Shown here: positions 22,210 through 35,669 of the stretch, piece after piece
Layout of the letters: each line of letters begins with the position of its first letter
Numbering within the stretch: the stretch's first letter is position 1
NCBI GenBank assembly: GCA_022813625.1
Contig: JAKLMB010000004.1
Location: forward strand, 1,488,001-1,552,000
Direction: 5' to 3'
Origin: Aaosphaeria pasadenensis
Taxonomy: Eukaryota > Ascomycota > Dothideomycetes > Pleosporales
Length of the DNA: 64,000 bases
Program-made: the position numbers and the translations under genes
The notes under the pieces: model-generated
Databases searched by the model: none
What the model was told of the DNA's origin: nothing
What the model saw: the letters and a program-made list of their open reading frames with translations, nothing else

Positions 22210-25200
22210 GTTGAAAAGGCCCGATGAAGTCAGGGCGTCAGCAATGACGACAGTAAGTATAACGACTCGCTAGGAAGTGAGATGGCAAGATGATAGCACG
22301 ATAGATAAGTCCTGATAAGTCTGATAGGCACTTATCACGATATATACATGTATGCATTCCCGCTCCCTGGGCTTTAAGGGAGTGAAACACCATTGTTTAT
22401 GGGTGACGAGCTCTCTAGCTAGAATGAGGAACCTGAAGGAGGCTGGCATCGAAATCTGGAGAGCCAGGGTGCAGAGTTACTTGGAACCGCAGCGTTGGGA
22501 TTGTGGTGTGTACTTGATCTGCCAAGGTGGTGTTCTCTATGGCCCGCGGACTCGAGTGTATACACTCGATTTGGGGTCGTACACTCAACGTTACCCAATA
22601 GCGAGCTGCCATAGTAAGGAAAAGGTTTCGCCTGGCTTTCTGAACCCTCGAAGCGAGCAGGCGAGCAGACATAGGCAAGGGATGGCGGTCTTGTCAAGTG
22701 CCTTTGGTGCCGGCTGCGAGAGAACGGCGTCTGTCGAGCAACGCTCTCAAACACTGGCGTATGGATTCTACTCGATGACGGACATGACTTCTGCTGCAGC
22801 GAGTCTTTGAAGGCATTGCCAACTCAAAGGAGCCGGACGCCATTCGAGCAGCGGAAGAGGACGCAATACATCCGCCACTGCAGCTAAGAGGCGATGTCGT
22901 AACGCAAGGCGGTTGGACCCCGGGATAGTTACATTCCAGCGACGCCGTGACACCGCTACATGCCCTCCCACGCCGATAAATAAAAACACAAATAACAATC
23001 AAGACATTGTTAGTGAGACCTATTCCAGCCGTTGCTAGAGTTGGGGTGCGAGACAATCGAGTACTGAAAGTGCCGTGTTGTGGAGGCATGAAGGTGGAGG
23101 TGGAGGAGTTGAAGATGTGATGTATCGCATCTTGGAACGACATGGACAATAGTGGAGTATCCTCACCAACGTTAATATTATTGCACCTCCACACCCACCA
23201 AAGAACACTCCTGACTGATGAGATCGGTGAGGGTTAAGTGGATGGGTGCGATGTACTCTGCAAAGCACGCTGTGTTCTATCGATAACCGTCGGCTTCGCA
23301 GGATTGACGTTGCATTCGTCGGAACCATCCTCTCGCGCGTCTCAGCCACATGTAGTAGACGAGCAGCCACTTGCACACGATGAACAACCTGGTGTATCGA
23401 TAAGGTCATACCTGCATGGTCACTCGAATGACCGGATTGTCTCTTTGATTTATCGCGCTGCCCTGGTCGTTGTTTTGTGTGCTGTGGAGACCGTCTTGGT
23501 TGCGAAGCAAACATTGGAGAGAAGATGGATACGACTTCTCTTCTTCTTCCCTACAAGCATTCACCGTTTGTCGACTATGGCGCCTTGGCAGACGCGCTCC
23601 TCGACGATCATTCCTCCCAGCCCTGACGGCGGCGACAGAAGACCACGACGACATTTCTGACACTATCGAATGTTTTCCCACCAGGTAGTAAACCTTTGGC
23701 GACTAGAAGACAACAATGTCTCGTCCTTCTCCGCACTGCCTTTGTGCAAGTCCAGCTTGGACATGCGGGACCCATGAACCTGGCATTATTGCGGATCGAT
23801 CTGCCAGCGTCTGAAAGCAAATCGATCTTCCTTAACAAGCGCCTGATATACTGTAGACGAGCCTTTTAGGGCGGCTACCACTCCACTCCTGTCCAACCTT
23901 TGTGGGTCTCAGGTGGTCCTACAACTGCACCGTCCTATCTGGTTGAGAGGCACGGTAACTATTTGCACTGCTGCTACGCGCTGGGCGACATGCAAATGCG
24001 AGATGCAATCTAGATCTCCAGAGATTGGATACACGATCAAAGACATCGTACTAGTGACACGGATCGCGGGCCCCCTCGACCAGATACCTGGTCGATAAGT
24101 AGTAGCTGTCGAGGACTAGCTTTGGGTGCATGGATCTGGAAGTCAAGACTCGAGAGCACTGGCTTTGTGTATTCCCATACTGGTATCCATGAGGTAGACG
24201 AATATGCGATGGTACGGAGTAGAGTGCGAAACATATCGACTTCCGCATTTTACTGTATATGAGTCGTCTTAATTCAAGACCGAATATAGTGCTGATTGCC
24301 CAAAGAGGCGATGGCCCCCGCCCCGTACGTGAATATCACAAAGGTCAAGCGACCATACTAACGACATGAAATGATATATCTACCAGTCCACAACGCCACC
24401 ATTGCAGTTTCAATGCACCTCAATCAATTCTCGCATCTCGTGCCCTCCAAACATCCTCGTGATCCCAGGACTCGATTCTCCACTTCCCACAATGCCCCGT
24501 CGTAAGGAAATTCGCAGGTAACCGGCACGTGGGGCCAGCCAGGCTCTCCTAATCCCCACCCACCGACGGGATCTTCCCCCAAGAAGGGAAACGAAACCAC
24601 CCCAAAACGAATCTTCATGCAGCATGTAACCTGACGCAATGATTTCCCATCTGAGCCTGTGTCCCTTCGACTCTCGCCCGCGACACAAAGGACGGCCGTG
24701 ACCGTTGTCCAGCCCACCAAGGCTTACCCGAACCCCGGTCTGGAATTTTCGTGCTTGGACTCTCTCTCTCCTTTCGACAATCGCTTCGCGACGGCGGCAG
24801 CGAAGACAACGACAGATGATGGCTAATCGAGATGGTCGACGGGCGGGTTACTAGCCACGTCGTCTCCCACCTGCATGCCATGCGCGCTAGACTCATGGAC
24901 TGATTGAGACAACGAGAAGGTGGTCTTTCCTATCCAAGGCTCGCGCATTCTTTGCGGTTCCCAGTTCAGTTCCCATGGCGATGTTCTCTTGGTGGTTCTT
25001 GAGGACGGAGTTGATGGTGATGGGCAATTGACTCACAGCGATCCCTTTACAGGAATGAATGAAGAGATCTTCAATCGTCACGGTCATCATTTGTACCACT
25101 CCCCAGCACCATGGATGGAGGCAAAACACCTCGAAAGATATGCGAGAAAGAAACATCGTCATCATCGTATTCTCCGCATCCATTTCCTTCACGTTGATTC

Positions 25201-26391
25201 CGTCACGTACATCACATACCATCGTCTCAGCGAAGGCAGACCGGCGTACGTCTGCACGAACTCAGCCCATTCGAAGCGCAAATGCTCAATCAGGGCCCCC
25301 CACCTCTCCCACCTCTTCCCCTCATTCCTCTACCTCGCGACCGAACCGGCTCTTTCCCTCAGTCGGAAACGCGAGTGCAGAAACGGGTATTTGGGAACCT
25401 GGAGTTCGGCATCCCTTACCGGGTTGCTGGGTGGAGGAGTTCGTGCTGGCGGTGGCGTGCGGTGCGGGTGGGTGTGGTGACTGAGACATTGTCTGGCGTG
25501 TCCGTGGTACCGAGTAGGGAGCCATTAGGCTCGGTATGAAGGGTTGTGTGGGTGTGAGTGGTCGCGAGAACAGAAAGAGAGAGATGGAGGAAGGGATTTT
25601 CTGCTTATTGGAAAGGGGTTGTGCGGTAGTGCAGGTGAGATAGAGAGGTATTGTGATGTGTGCTGGAGGGATATAGGGAAAATGTAATGCCTAAAGACAT
25701 TGCCCCTTCTGGGAAGAGACATGAAGTCAAGCTGTAGGCTTGACGAAAATGACTATTGACAGGTGGCGCTGAACACGTTGGACTGTCTGATTTGTGCATA
25801 GTACTCAGAGATTGTAGTGGCGCTGGTACACGATGGGCTCAGTACGGCTTCACCGGTGGAGGGAGTCATACGATAGTGATCATGGCTCAGGAATACGAGG
25901 AATCGATAGAGTGTATAGACAAATTGTAGCCAGACGCTTGGTTCGAGGTCGGTCTAGGGTTCGCTAGGGCATTGGCAAAGGAAGAGGACGGCCTGTTCCA
26001 TGTGTCCTCAGAAGCGACTTCACGTCGCTAATGACCACGGTAAAGCGATGAGCATTTTATGTAGAGTTATGTGTGGCAGTCATGAGAGCACCCTGAAGGG
26101 ATATGAAATATGATGAGGGGTGCTTCAGCAACGGATCAGTTGCTGATAATGGGAAGAGGTGATTGATTTTACTTATTCACATCAGGACGATAGTATCGTG
26201 TATCAACAATGAGCAGCATTACGTCGTCACATTTCGAGGCCGAGCTCGGTGCGATTGTGCACTAAAGCCATGCTGTCGCGTTGCGTGTGTGATCGATGCT
26301 CAGAAACATATGCAAGAGTGGCGCCATCAATTATATATACATAGTAGTTGCGCAACACAACCAGATTGTGCAGGCATGTATCATGGCAGCT
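22210..26391. other. Large intergenic region, 4.2 kb
   Basis: This region lies upstream of the CxxC protein gene (minus) and downstream of the PPCS gene (minus). Reading frames of 140-186 codons occur (for example 22694-23194 minus and 24920-25480 plus), but they overlap each other, have no family resemblance and have low-complexity ends. I call no gene. The segment next to 22210 must hold that gene's promoter. Confidence 0.35.
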
Positions 26392-27525
26392 TCACGTTAC
26401 CGGGGGCTTTGTCTGTGCCTTCTCTATTATCTTAGTGTGCATTGTGGTGATCTCTGGGATGATGATGGACTCAATCTCCACGGCAGGCTCTCCTTCTGGT
26501 ATGGACAAGTCGGCGCTGACAGTTCGATTGCCATCTTTCTTGCCATCTGGATCTGCCAGGCCGACAAGCGACTCGTTTCCCGAAATGCTCTTCGCTCTAC
26601 GATTTCGTGGCACTCGGATCCATTTCTCGCCCTCGAGCGCTGAGACAAAAACGACCTCCCACTTACGCGTGAGTAGAAGATTGCCAATTACCAAGTGGTG
26701 CGAGTACTTGTTCAGCGAGTAGAGGGCCTTCTTCACCAGGATGGCGGGGTCCGTTTCCAGTTTGAAGCTCACAATCATGCCCTCAGGTGCCCAACCGTCC
26801 ACAAGCTGCTTGAGGAACTTGGGCACCGGTTCGAGGTCAATGATGAGGCTACGTCCCTCCGTACGAGCCGCTGGGGGCTTGCTAGTACCTTCGGATGGAA
26901 GGCTAGCACCGCTGAACTCCTCGTTAGACTGGATCTTGTGCTCGACCATACGGTCATGAGGAACGAAAAAGTCGGAGACGGCGGCAGCGAGGTAAAAGAT
27001 GGCCCTAGGCCCAAGTGGACGCATGAGTTTTGCGACCTCACGCAGATCCCACAAGTATTCGGTGATATTCACGAATGATAGAATGAGCAAGCGATTTTCA
27101 CGCTTGACCTCGTCATATTGGCGAAGGACGCGCAGCATCTCCTCCTGGTGCTGGCCGTCGACGACGACACGGCCATCCTCCTCTTTCATGTAGTCAAGAA
27201 ACGACCTGGTATTGTGGGAGTAATGGCGGGAGTAGGGAAGAAGAGAGAACTGGCGGTGCAGGAAGATGACGGCGTAGCCTTCTTGCAGGAAATATTCGGC
27301 ACTGGTGGCGCCACGAGTGCCAGCGGAGAAGTTGTCAATGTAGCGAACGGTTTGGGTCTCGAGCGGGACAGTGGTACCGCCGGAGGTGACAAGGACAAGT
27401 CGTCTACCTTCGGTGGCATGACGATTGATGAATTCTCTAGCGAGTGTGACGGTGGCCTGAAGGTCGCGAGGAGGGGGTTCATTGGTGAAGTAGTGGCTCT
27501 CAGCCTCTTGTATGGAGGGATCCAT
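26392..27525 (-). CDS. CAB2: Phosphopantothenate-cysteine ligase (PPCS)
   Basis: This enzyme joins cysteine to 4'-phosphopantothenate in the second step of coenzyme A synthesis, in the cytosol. The 377-residue single exon carries the family's nucleotide-binding signature near residues 44-72: LVTSGGTTVPLE, followed by VRYIDNFSAGTRGA. Then come AVIFLHRQFSLLPYSRHY and the substrate region AIFYLAAAVSDFFVP. The strand-helix block GMIVSFKLETDP and the loop HHLVIGNLL, which are typical of eukaryotic PPCS, follow. Length agrees with the yeast enzyme (about 365). The start at 27525 gives MDPSIQEAESHYF. The C-terminal 60 residues are less conserved. CAB2 is the yeast symbol. Confidence 0.93.
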   Translation of the reverse strand: MDPSIQEAESHYFTNEPPPRDLQATVTLAREFINRHATEGRRLVLVTSGGTTVPLETQTVRYIDNFSAGTRGATSAEYFLQEGYAVIFLHRQFSLLPYSRHYSHNTRSFLDYMKEEDGRVVVDGQHQEEMLRVLRQYDEVKRENRLLILSFVNITEYLWDLREVAKLMRPLGPRAIFYLAAAVSDFFVPHDRMVEHKIQSNEEFSGASLPSEGTSKPPAARTEGRSLIIDLEPVPKFLKQLVDGWAPEGMIVSFKLETDPAILVKKALYSLNKYSHHLVIGNLLLTRKWEVVFVSALEGEKWIRVPRNRRAKSISGNESLVGLADPDGKKDGNRTVSADLSIPEGEPAVEIESIIIPEITTMHTKIIEKAQTKPPVT

Positions 27526-29371
27526 GGTGAGAGTGGAAGATGTGTGAATATGAGTACTATTGCCTATGTGTTGTGTTTAGTATGGCAACTGTTGAAGAAT
27601 CACGTATTGTACTGTGGCATTGAGTCCATAGGTACCTATAGTGATGGTGGTGGTGGTGGGATTGTTGTATTTAGGTAGTCATATTTGTAGGTCGAAAGAT
27701 GAGATGAGATGAGCCTCGGTCGGAGGTCGGGAGGGGGAGAGAAGGGAACCGTCCCCTTTGGGAATAGCGTACGGAGTTAGGAAAGGCAATAGCTGGCTGC
27801 TGAGGAGAGGAGGAGGGCTGTTCGCCTTTTTGCCTTGGTCCGGCGACTTTCAATGGCAATGTCGAAAACCTACCGCATTAGGCAATGGTACAACAATCTT
27901 GATGCCTCAGAGACACAAGTGGAACAAAGAAGAGCTTTCAATCGATACTTTTTAGAGTTCGTTTTTTACATGTTGGAGAAAGACAGGCTTCTCCATAATC
28001 GATGCTCATGACATCGGGATTCGGGACTTGAACTAATGTTCCATTGCGAGACAGCTACTCGAATACTGCTGTTAGTTCTGCTGGTGGGAGTGCATTCGAG
28101 TAAGCAGTAGGCCTTGTACGAGCTTCAGGCCTTATGCGCTCCGAACCTTCATGATTGACCAGTGAATGTAATGGAAACTGGACTGGCTACAATTGGGTTT
28201 AGGAGGTGCTTCAAAGGTAGTAGGATTAGGTATAGGAAGTAATACATTCCGCGGAGCAAAATGCCTACCAATATGGACAAGGAGACAAGTATAAATATCT
28301 CTCATGCATTCCCGTACCACTAGCCTTCGGGTCCTCACAAAGTACATTGCATTTTCCCCTTTTCTTTTCCTCTTAGGCAATCGCCTTTACATGTACAAGT
28401 AGCCTCCTGAACTGACGTTATGAGGTACCCACCTACCCTTTTACGGAGTACTAACACACAAGAGCAAAGTCCGCCATGACGTCATTCAGACAACAGTTCT
28501 CGTAGGGTTTTGCCTCTTCCAGCCCACAGCCAACCGCCACCCACGCATCGCATCGAGTATTCTCTATCGGCAGATCTTACATGGAGATCCTCATCAGAGG
28601 AATATCACTTGTATCAATCAACCCCGTTCATGGACGTGCATGTCAACGACTAAACATGCCTAATATGGGCCGATTGTTCTGAAAGCATATCGATTCAATT
28701 CATCATTCCCATCGAAACCTTCCTTCGTCTTCGTCTTCCTCATCCTCCACCTACGAGTACGTGGTTCCAATGAGTAGTGCAAGTGAAAATATCTTGTACT
28801 CATATCTCTTACTCGTATGGCACTCGTATGGTATCAAAAACATGATCATAATCGTTTACACGCACACCTCCACCAGACGCTTCTTTCCGAAGCCCTTCTC
28901 GGATGTGCTACCCTTGGCCAATCACAGCTTTCCGCCCGCCGAGGTTGTGCCTTGGCTCTTCCTTTCCCTGACGTTATGATGGCAAACATTGGTAACCAGT
29001 AACCCATCTCAGAACGTCCATTCCTTGAATTCTTTGCGTTGTGCACTTGGGATTGATCGACTTAAACTGATTGACTGGCTAACTCACTGACTGTCCTCGT
29101 TGGCCACGGCTACTTCTCCCTACACGCTCTGTTCTCTATCACAATTGGCTCTACACACTTACTCACCCACTTGTTCACTCTCATCTTTTTCACAGGAAAC
29201 TCTCCACAACGAGCTCGCCTTACTCTACTCCAAGTCTATCTACCATCGCCCAACGGCCACCATGACGCCTATCTCGTAAACGCCCCCTTCTGAATCTCCT
29301 ACCCGCTTCGAGTGTATCTACACACCGAACCTCTACGTCTCTCCCACGTCCGAGCGCGCTTGACATCCGTC
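27526..29371. promoter_or_regulatory. Divergent promoter region between PPCS and a Zn2Cys6 regulator
   Basis: This 1.8-kb spacer lies between divergent starts. It holds two copies of the recurring motif TACGGAGT (about 27769 and 28442) and a pyrimidine-rich leader before 29372. A tRNA-like TTCAAGTCCC on the minus strand near 28030 does not sit in a cloverleaf. No gene was found. Confidence 0.4.
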
Positions 29372-32300
29372 ATGTCTTCAAATACAAGGACCGCAAAAAT
29401 ACAGATCCCAAGGCTCGATCGGCGCGAGAATCCAGACAGGGCTGCTGCTGAATCCAGTAAAAGCCGCGTCCCTCGTGCTTGCCTAGCCTGCCGTTCGCGC
29501 AAAGTCAAATGCAATGGCGCAAGGCCTGCTTGCAAAAACTGCGAGGATTCCAATGTCTCCTGTGTCTACTCGACGAGCCGGAAGGATCGTTTGAAAACGT
29601 TCGTCCAGCCGCTCTCGTAGCAGCTGAGCCACAGCTTGTCTAACTATGAATCAGAGCTACCTCGCATAACCAGCATCTACTAAACCTCTTGAGAGACCTT
29701 AAGCACCGCGTTGATAGCGACAGCAGGGCACGAATCGAGGAGGCCCTGGCATCTATCACGGACGACGTCACAGATGCAGCCCTTGCGACTGGTACTCCAG
29801 ATACGCACCGTACGCTAGCTGTTCCTCCTGAGGACCGGTCGGATGATGAGCGAGGGGAAGCAAACGTTTCCGCCGAGTACGTGGCACCAAGTTCTAATAA
29901 TAGTGCACATTACATTTCTTTTCTCCTCGATCTATCAATATATCTCTGTAAACCTGTAGATGTAGAAGATCATTCCAAGCCGGATGACAAGCTCCTCGTT
30001 CCACGTCCCCAATTCTCAACCTTATGCTGATCAAAGTCTCATACTTAGAGTCGGTTCCGACGAAGATCTTGACTTGGTCGATGAGGATATACTGCGCGAC
30101 CAACAATCTCGGGCAACGGGCTTCGTGGGTAAGACTAGCGATATTCAATGGCTTCGCCGCCTGGATCACGAGACGAAATATGGACCCCGCGACACATCTT
30201 CTGGTCCATATGGCCCCCCAGGTTCAAGTCATCAGGCCTCTCTTGCACGAGTGAAGGCCATGAAGAAACGCCAAGAGAAGGACCCAGATCCTAAGGCGGA
30301 AACAAGTAGTTTGAGCTATTACTTGGACGACCAGCCTTTCGATCTGGATTATTTGGTTGACGCTTGGGAATTGCCCCCTTTCGCCACTGCAGAACGACTC
30401 CTGAATTGCTACATGACAAGAGTCCACGATACTTTTCCCATTGTAGCCAAGAAAGCTCTTGTTGGACGATTCTATCAATACTATGCATCGGTAGGTCGCG
30501 GTCAGGTACAGAAGATACCTCAACGCTGGCAGGGTATGCTCAATATCATTTTCGCAATTGGTGCCGTGTACTCCCATCTCGCAGAGGAGCATTGGCGAGC
30601 AGACGGTATGTCAAAACGGTGGGGACTGTTGAAATTATAATTGCACGTGCTCACTTGCTCCCAGATCGAGATCACCTCGTCTACCATTCAAGAGCATGGG
30701 CTCTTACTCTGAAGGATCCTTGGTGGTTTTCTCACCCAGACCTGCCGCAGCTCCAGATAAATGGATTGTTGGCATTTTATTATCTAGCCATAGGGCAAGT
30801 CAATCGGTATGCACACACAATCCCAATGCCTTGCTATGTTCCCAGTGGTCTCGAGATGGTACCGTTTGATCGTCTTGTACTAATGGTGGGTAAGGTCGTG
30901 GATGGTCAGTGGCATGGCAGTACGATCGGGCTTCGCCCTTGGACTGCACCTTCGTAATGAAGATCGTACAGCTACTGCTGTAAAGAAGGAGATATTGAGG
31001 CGTGTCTGGTGGGGCTTATATTCGCTTGAGAGTGCACTCTCCAGTCTCACGGGAAGGCCTAGCGTTGCCTTCGCAAGTCATATCTCTATTCCCTTACCAC
31101 TACCGCTCTCTACGGAGGAAATCGATGAAGCTATAATTTTAACTCGCTTTGGTGGGAACACCACTGCGTCTGAGAGTCCGGAGCATTTGCTTGGGGATAC
31201 CCAGGCCAATATAACAACCAATTCTATTCCAGGCACCACCAAAGCCAGGTCAGAGCCGACGAATTCAGGATCATATCTCAAAGCCACAGCTAAAATCAGT
31301 ATGATCATGCAGAAGTCATTATCAGTGTTGTATTCGCCCGATGCCTCCACAAAGTCGTGGGAAGACGCGCAGAATATGATTGTCCAGTTAAACGAACAGC
31401 TCGATATCTGGGTGGCTTCCCTACCTCCGGGGTTCGCCTTTGAAAGCGACAGTCTCATCCCTCATCATCGAGATCGAAGTATTCTCGAGATGAGCTATTA
31501 TGGCGCTAGAATCATGATAGTAAGCCTACCAATTGTTCTTTAAATTGTACTTGGGGAGCATATAGCACTCTCTAGTAGGAAAGTTGATTCTGATCATTTT
31601 GGCATTAAAGGTCTCAGTAGCTAACTGGAAGTCTTCCCACAGAATCGGCCATGTCTATGTCGCCTCCACCGCCACATTGAGCACCAAAGCCAGGCATCAG
31701 ATGATTTTAATCGCAAAACGGCTGAATTATGCGTCAAGTCGGCAACATATATCGCTGATTGCCTACCAGACGACCCGGACTTGGATCGTGCCAGAATCTA
31801 TCGAGTTGGACCTTGGTGGTCAATGGTACATGTCATCATGCAAGCGCTTACAATACTCTTACTCGAACTGGCCTACAATGTCACCATAGAATATGGTCAG
31901 AAAGAGATCATCAAGCCACTGAGAAAGTTACTACAGTGGCTGAGAGCAATGCGCGCAACTAACACGATGGCCGAGAAAGCTCATAACATCTCAGTCACCT
32001 TGTTAAAAAGATTGGAATCTCGTATCGATGTTGTAAGTGCACCCTGTTCAATAATACATCATTAGCTTACATATATCCGTTCAGGATATCACCGACATGA
32101 TAGAAGATGTTCAAAAGTCTCCAGTGCGCACTTCATCACCCTCCACTAGTCGTGCTGAGGGTTCTCCGAACATTTCAATGCCAAACGCCTCAGGTTCTAG
32201 TGAACGTGAAAGATCCCATTCTAACGCGCGCCACACACTTGAGCCATCCTCAGAATTTCTATTTGAGGATCAAATCGCCTTTCTTGGACCGAATGATAGC

Positions 32301-32510
32301 GAGACATCCGCGTCATCCGATTACTTCGTTCATTCATTTCCACAGAATACAGCCTTTACAAATTTGTTCGTGACGGTATACGACGAACAAAACCCGTTTC
32401 CATTTACGGATGGAGAATTCGTAATGGAAGATTTCGATATGGCCACTCAGAATCATTCAGATACTCATTTCCCGGGCAACATGCAAGACTCTAACGGATT
32501 TCCAAATTGA
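29372..32510 (+). CDS. Zn2Cys6 transcription factor with fungal-specific transcription factor domain
   Basis: This is a predicted nuclear DNA-binding regulator. Exons are 29372-29598, 29655-29876, 30049-30605, 30665-30806, 30895-31519, 31643-32032 and 32085-32510. They sum to 2589 nt (862 residues) with every junction in frame. The binuclear zinc cluster has Cys 37, 40, 47, 54, 57 and 64 (spacing 2-6-6-2-6), within CLACRSRKVKCNGARPAC. After it come the linker RKDRLKTATSHNQHLLNLL and VGSDEDLDLVDEDIL. The middle homology region has CYMTRVHDTFPIV, NRSWMVSGMAVRSGFALGL and RRVWWGLYSLESALS, as in the Fungal_trans family. The C-terminus is Ser-rich and acidic and could be an activation region. An in-frame ATG at 29312 would lengthen the N-terminus by 20 residues. 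The first intron uses a GTTCGT donor; an alternative GTAGCA donor at 29617 would leave a 38-nt intron. Target genes are unknown. Confidence 0.85.
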
Positions 32511-35500
32511 GATGGATGGAAAATATCACGTTTTCAAACCCTCTACTGTCGCGACAGAAGAATATTGGAGAGAGAGGATTATGAAAATATCAGGATCAAC
32601 CGAGAGGTGGAGCTCGATGAGAAGATCGGGATACACGACTGTCACGACAGTATAATGTGCATGCATTGTTGGGTAAAGCACCGGTCCCACAAACACAAAC
32701 ACACCTGGTCTCAGAGCAGCTAGGCGGTCGCTTATGCCTAATCTAGTAGCAAATATTGGAGCGATAGTATAGTTTGTCAATATGAAAGACTCGTTGCTCA
32801 AAGGGTCAACCGTCAACATTCTACTGCTGCTACAAGAACTAGTTGAAGGCTTTCTCCGTTGCTCGTATTCTGAAAGTTAGGTGAAGTACTTCAGCCCTAG
32901 TCAATGGATAGGTACTTGGCGCGTTAAGTGTGTGGTTGATGGCTACAGACAGGCGCTATCTTTCCTTGTCGCACACACTTCATGTGCCTACGAGGTAGTA
33001 GTTCATGCTCTAGAAAAGTGTGCTTACTCCGCTAGAACACAGGTGCTACCAGATGCCTAATCCGGTCACAGCTGGATATGACCCCTACGGGTAGCATTCC
33101 AGACACATTTGTCCCCTCTAATAGACTCTTGTAATGGAAAAATCGATTGGCGAAGGCTGCTACGTTGATTCTTCCATGATATAGTTGAGCCTACTACAAG
33201 ATGAAGAATTACTTGCGGCATTATTGAGCAACATTGGAACAAACCGGGCCCAGAAACAAAGCGAACCACCCGAGAGTATCCACAACCCGTCAACTTTCGC
33301 TGTCCATGATCCCCTAAAATCCCCGCCGGACTATATCGTGTCCATAAGGGAGCAGTTGAAGCTGACTCAAGTCCATCGCCGCACAAGCCCTCCACGATAC
33401 TCTAGCAGCAATACATGTACACATTCGGGGAGGCAGCCTTCCTAACCAGGCACATCTTACCCCTCCGACGGTCTCCGGCCGGCCAAATCTGGACTTTTGC
33501 AGCCCAAAACGCTATGGAACTTGCCCTCGGAGCTTGTTCCAACGGTTTGCTCTCGATCCGTCTCCCAACAAAAGACACCAAATTAGGATAGCCGTCTTTC
33601 TAAGTGGATCAATTCACCTTTTTGATATACGAAGACCCTGTCGACGTTCAAATCCTGTATACATGCATATTATCAAGATACGATTACGAATTGATCTCAA
33701 AATGGGCCGTAGCCGTTGCAAGCCACAGGTATTTCACACTGCTTTAGTCCAACTCACAGATCTCCAACGGCTCGTATCTAGAACTTGGTACACAAGGCAG
33801 CAAAGTGGGCCGGGGAACGCTGGATAATTCTCGTGGCATGCAACTCGCAAGACCATCAGTATTCAACACCATCATGACCACTAAGCCAACCCTACATGCA
33901 ACGAACTGTAGTCTGCAACTATTGTCCCTGGTCATTTCTACATCTCCCTTCCTTCCCTGCATACTAAGAAACGAGGCTTAACACCGCATCCACTGGAACG
34001 AGATGTGAATTGTCTTCCCTCGTGGCAAGTTCCGGACAGCATTCGTACGCGGACAACAGACTTTCAAAAGTTGCCCAGGCATACACTTTAGCATCCCAGG
34101 TCGCAAGAACGCCATGGACGTGCTAACAGAAGACGAGTGTAGTTGTCTTCCTTCTTCGTGGCTGGACTACTGCACTCGGGTATTACGTAGTCATTCGTAG
34201 AGACAGGAAGTGTAGGGCTGGGCTCTAGATGGAATAATCAATCGTATACTTCGTATACACCCATGCATCTTTTGCGAGATCGGAACCCATATTGCGATAA
34301 CTTTTTGGCAGTGTGGACAGTCCAACCACACACGTCGCTTAATCACTTTACAACCTTAGCTCCTCATACAAACTTCGAGACGGAATTCAAATCACACACA
34401 CCCCCCCCATCCCCCTCTCCTCCCTCCATCTAATCATCCCAAAACAGTTACATATCCACCTAGCCCAGCTTTCACTATCCCATACACTTGCCAATCTGCC
34501 TAGGTACTGTACCTAACTACCTAGGTACTTAGCGCCGTTTCCCCGCCGTTTTCGCTCGGGACCCCAGCCGAACCGACTACCCCCGACCGGAGATGGCGCT
34601 AAGGCCGCGATGTTCCGAATGCGGTGTGCGGATTGGTTGGTTTTGGTGCCGAAGAGAGTGAGGATTGAGGGGAGGGAGATGGTTATTGTGGGAGAGGGGG
34701 TTGGGTCGTTGGAATGGAGTGGTCTGGAAGGGACGGACGGGATGATCACATAGGTAGGTAGGTAGGTTCTAGGTAAGTATGTGCATGATGGAGGGAGAGG
34801 GTTAGTTGGTGGTGGATTGGGATGGTAAGTGTGTATGTGAGTTGAAGTTGCGTTGGTTGTATATGATGGATGTACGTTAAAAATTGCTCTTTTGTGAGCT
34901 TCGTTTTCTCATAATTTATCATAGCGAGGTGAGGTTTTGGAAGTGAGGATGAACGACTACACTTGCACTGTGCGTGGAAGAGAAGTAGAGGTATGATAGA
35001 GATTAGAACAGGCTCACCTTGGCATTCTATTCACTATAGAAGAAGAGGTTAGGTGGAAGGAAGATTCTATCTGGACACATGTTCTGGTCGTGGACTGTGT
35101 AATGAACTGGTGAGACGATTCTGCAGATTTGAACAGTGACGAGTACGTTTGGAGAGAGAAAGGGATCGGAAGTTTTGAGAGAAATGAAGGACGTTGTTGG
35201 TAGGTTTTGGTATTTACGGTCTGAATTGCAAATCCGGGGCTGTCCATGATTATATCTAATGATTTTCATTTTTGCATCTCTTCACACCTTTTGGGTTACA
35301 TACCTACCCAGGTAGTCGAAGAAGCGTTTGGTGGTTTGATAATCGAGCAAAGTTATTATGATATTGTGAAGCAGGTTTCTATCTTCCTTGGTTATATTTG
35401 GATTTCAATACTTTCGAATATAATCATTTCTTTATTAAGATGGTTCCTGGTAAAATATCCTATTTGAAGTTCAAGATGCCTCTTTCGTCGAGTCGCGAAC

Positions 35501-35669
35501 GCGCGAAGACGCTATCACGTGACATTTTGGCCCACTCCGGAATAGCGCAATGGAAACGCGACAAACGCGATTTCTCAGAAGCTCAACCAGGCCGCAAACC
35601 TCCAACTTGCGGTATCTTCCTTCTATCAGCACGACAACCAATTCCTATCTGTGCGAAGTAGTTCCCAAC
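32511..35669. other. Intergenic region upstream of POB3
   Basis: This 3.2-kb spacer lies between the regulator's 3' end and POB3. It contains a TAGGTACCTA-type cluster at about 34500-34530 and again at 34750-34775, a run of C at about 34402, and long stretches without coding signal. Short frames near 33066-33445 conflict on the two strands. The POB3 leader probably lies just before 35670, where TATCTGTGCGAAGTAG precedes the initiator. Confidence 0.4.

Noticed and set aside
22694..23194. 166-residue minus-strand frame with one hydrophobic helix
   Set aside because: Overlaps other frames of similar length and has no recognisable motif or splice partners.
24920..25480. 186-residue plus-strand frame
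   Set aside because: Conflicts with other frames on both strands and has a simple-sequence Gly/Val-rich end; no family features.
28020..28060. tRNA-like T-arm sequence TTCAAGTCCC on the minus strand
   Set aside because: No paired T stem, no A box at the right distance and no cloverleaf could be drawn.
29617..29654. Alternative GTAGCA donor for intron 1 of the seven-exon regulator
   Set aside because: It would leave a 38-nt intron, short for fungi. The GTTCGT donor at 29599 gives 56 nt and the usual RLKTATSxNQ linker.
33066..33445. Opposed frames of 109 and 86 codons
   Set aside because: Neither has conserved motifs and they cannot be ranked by composition.
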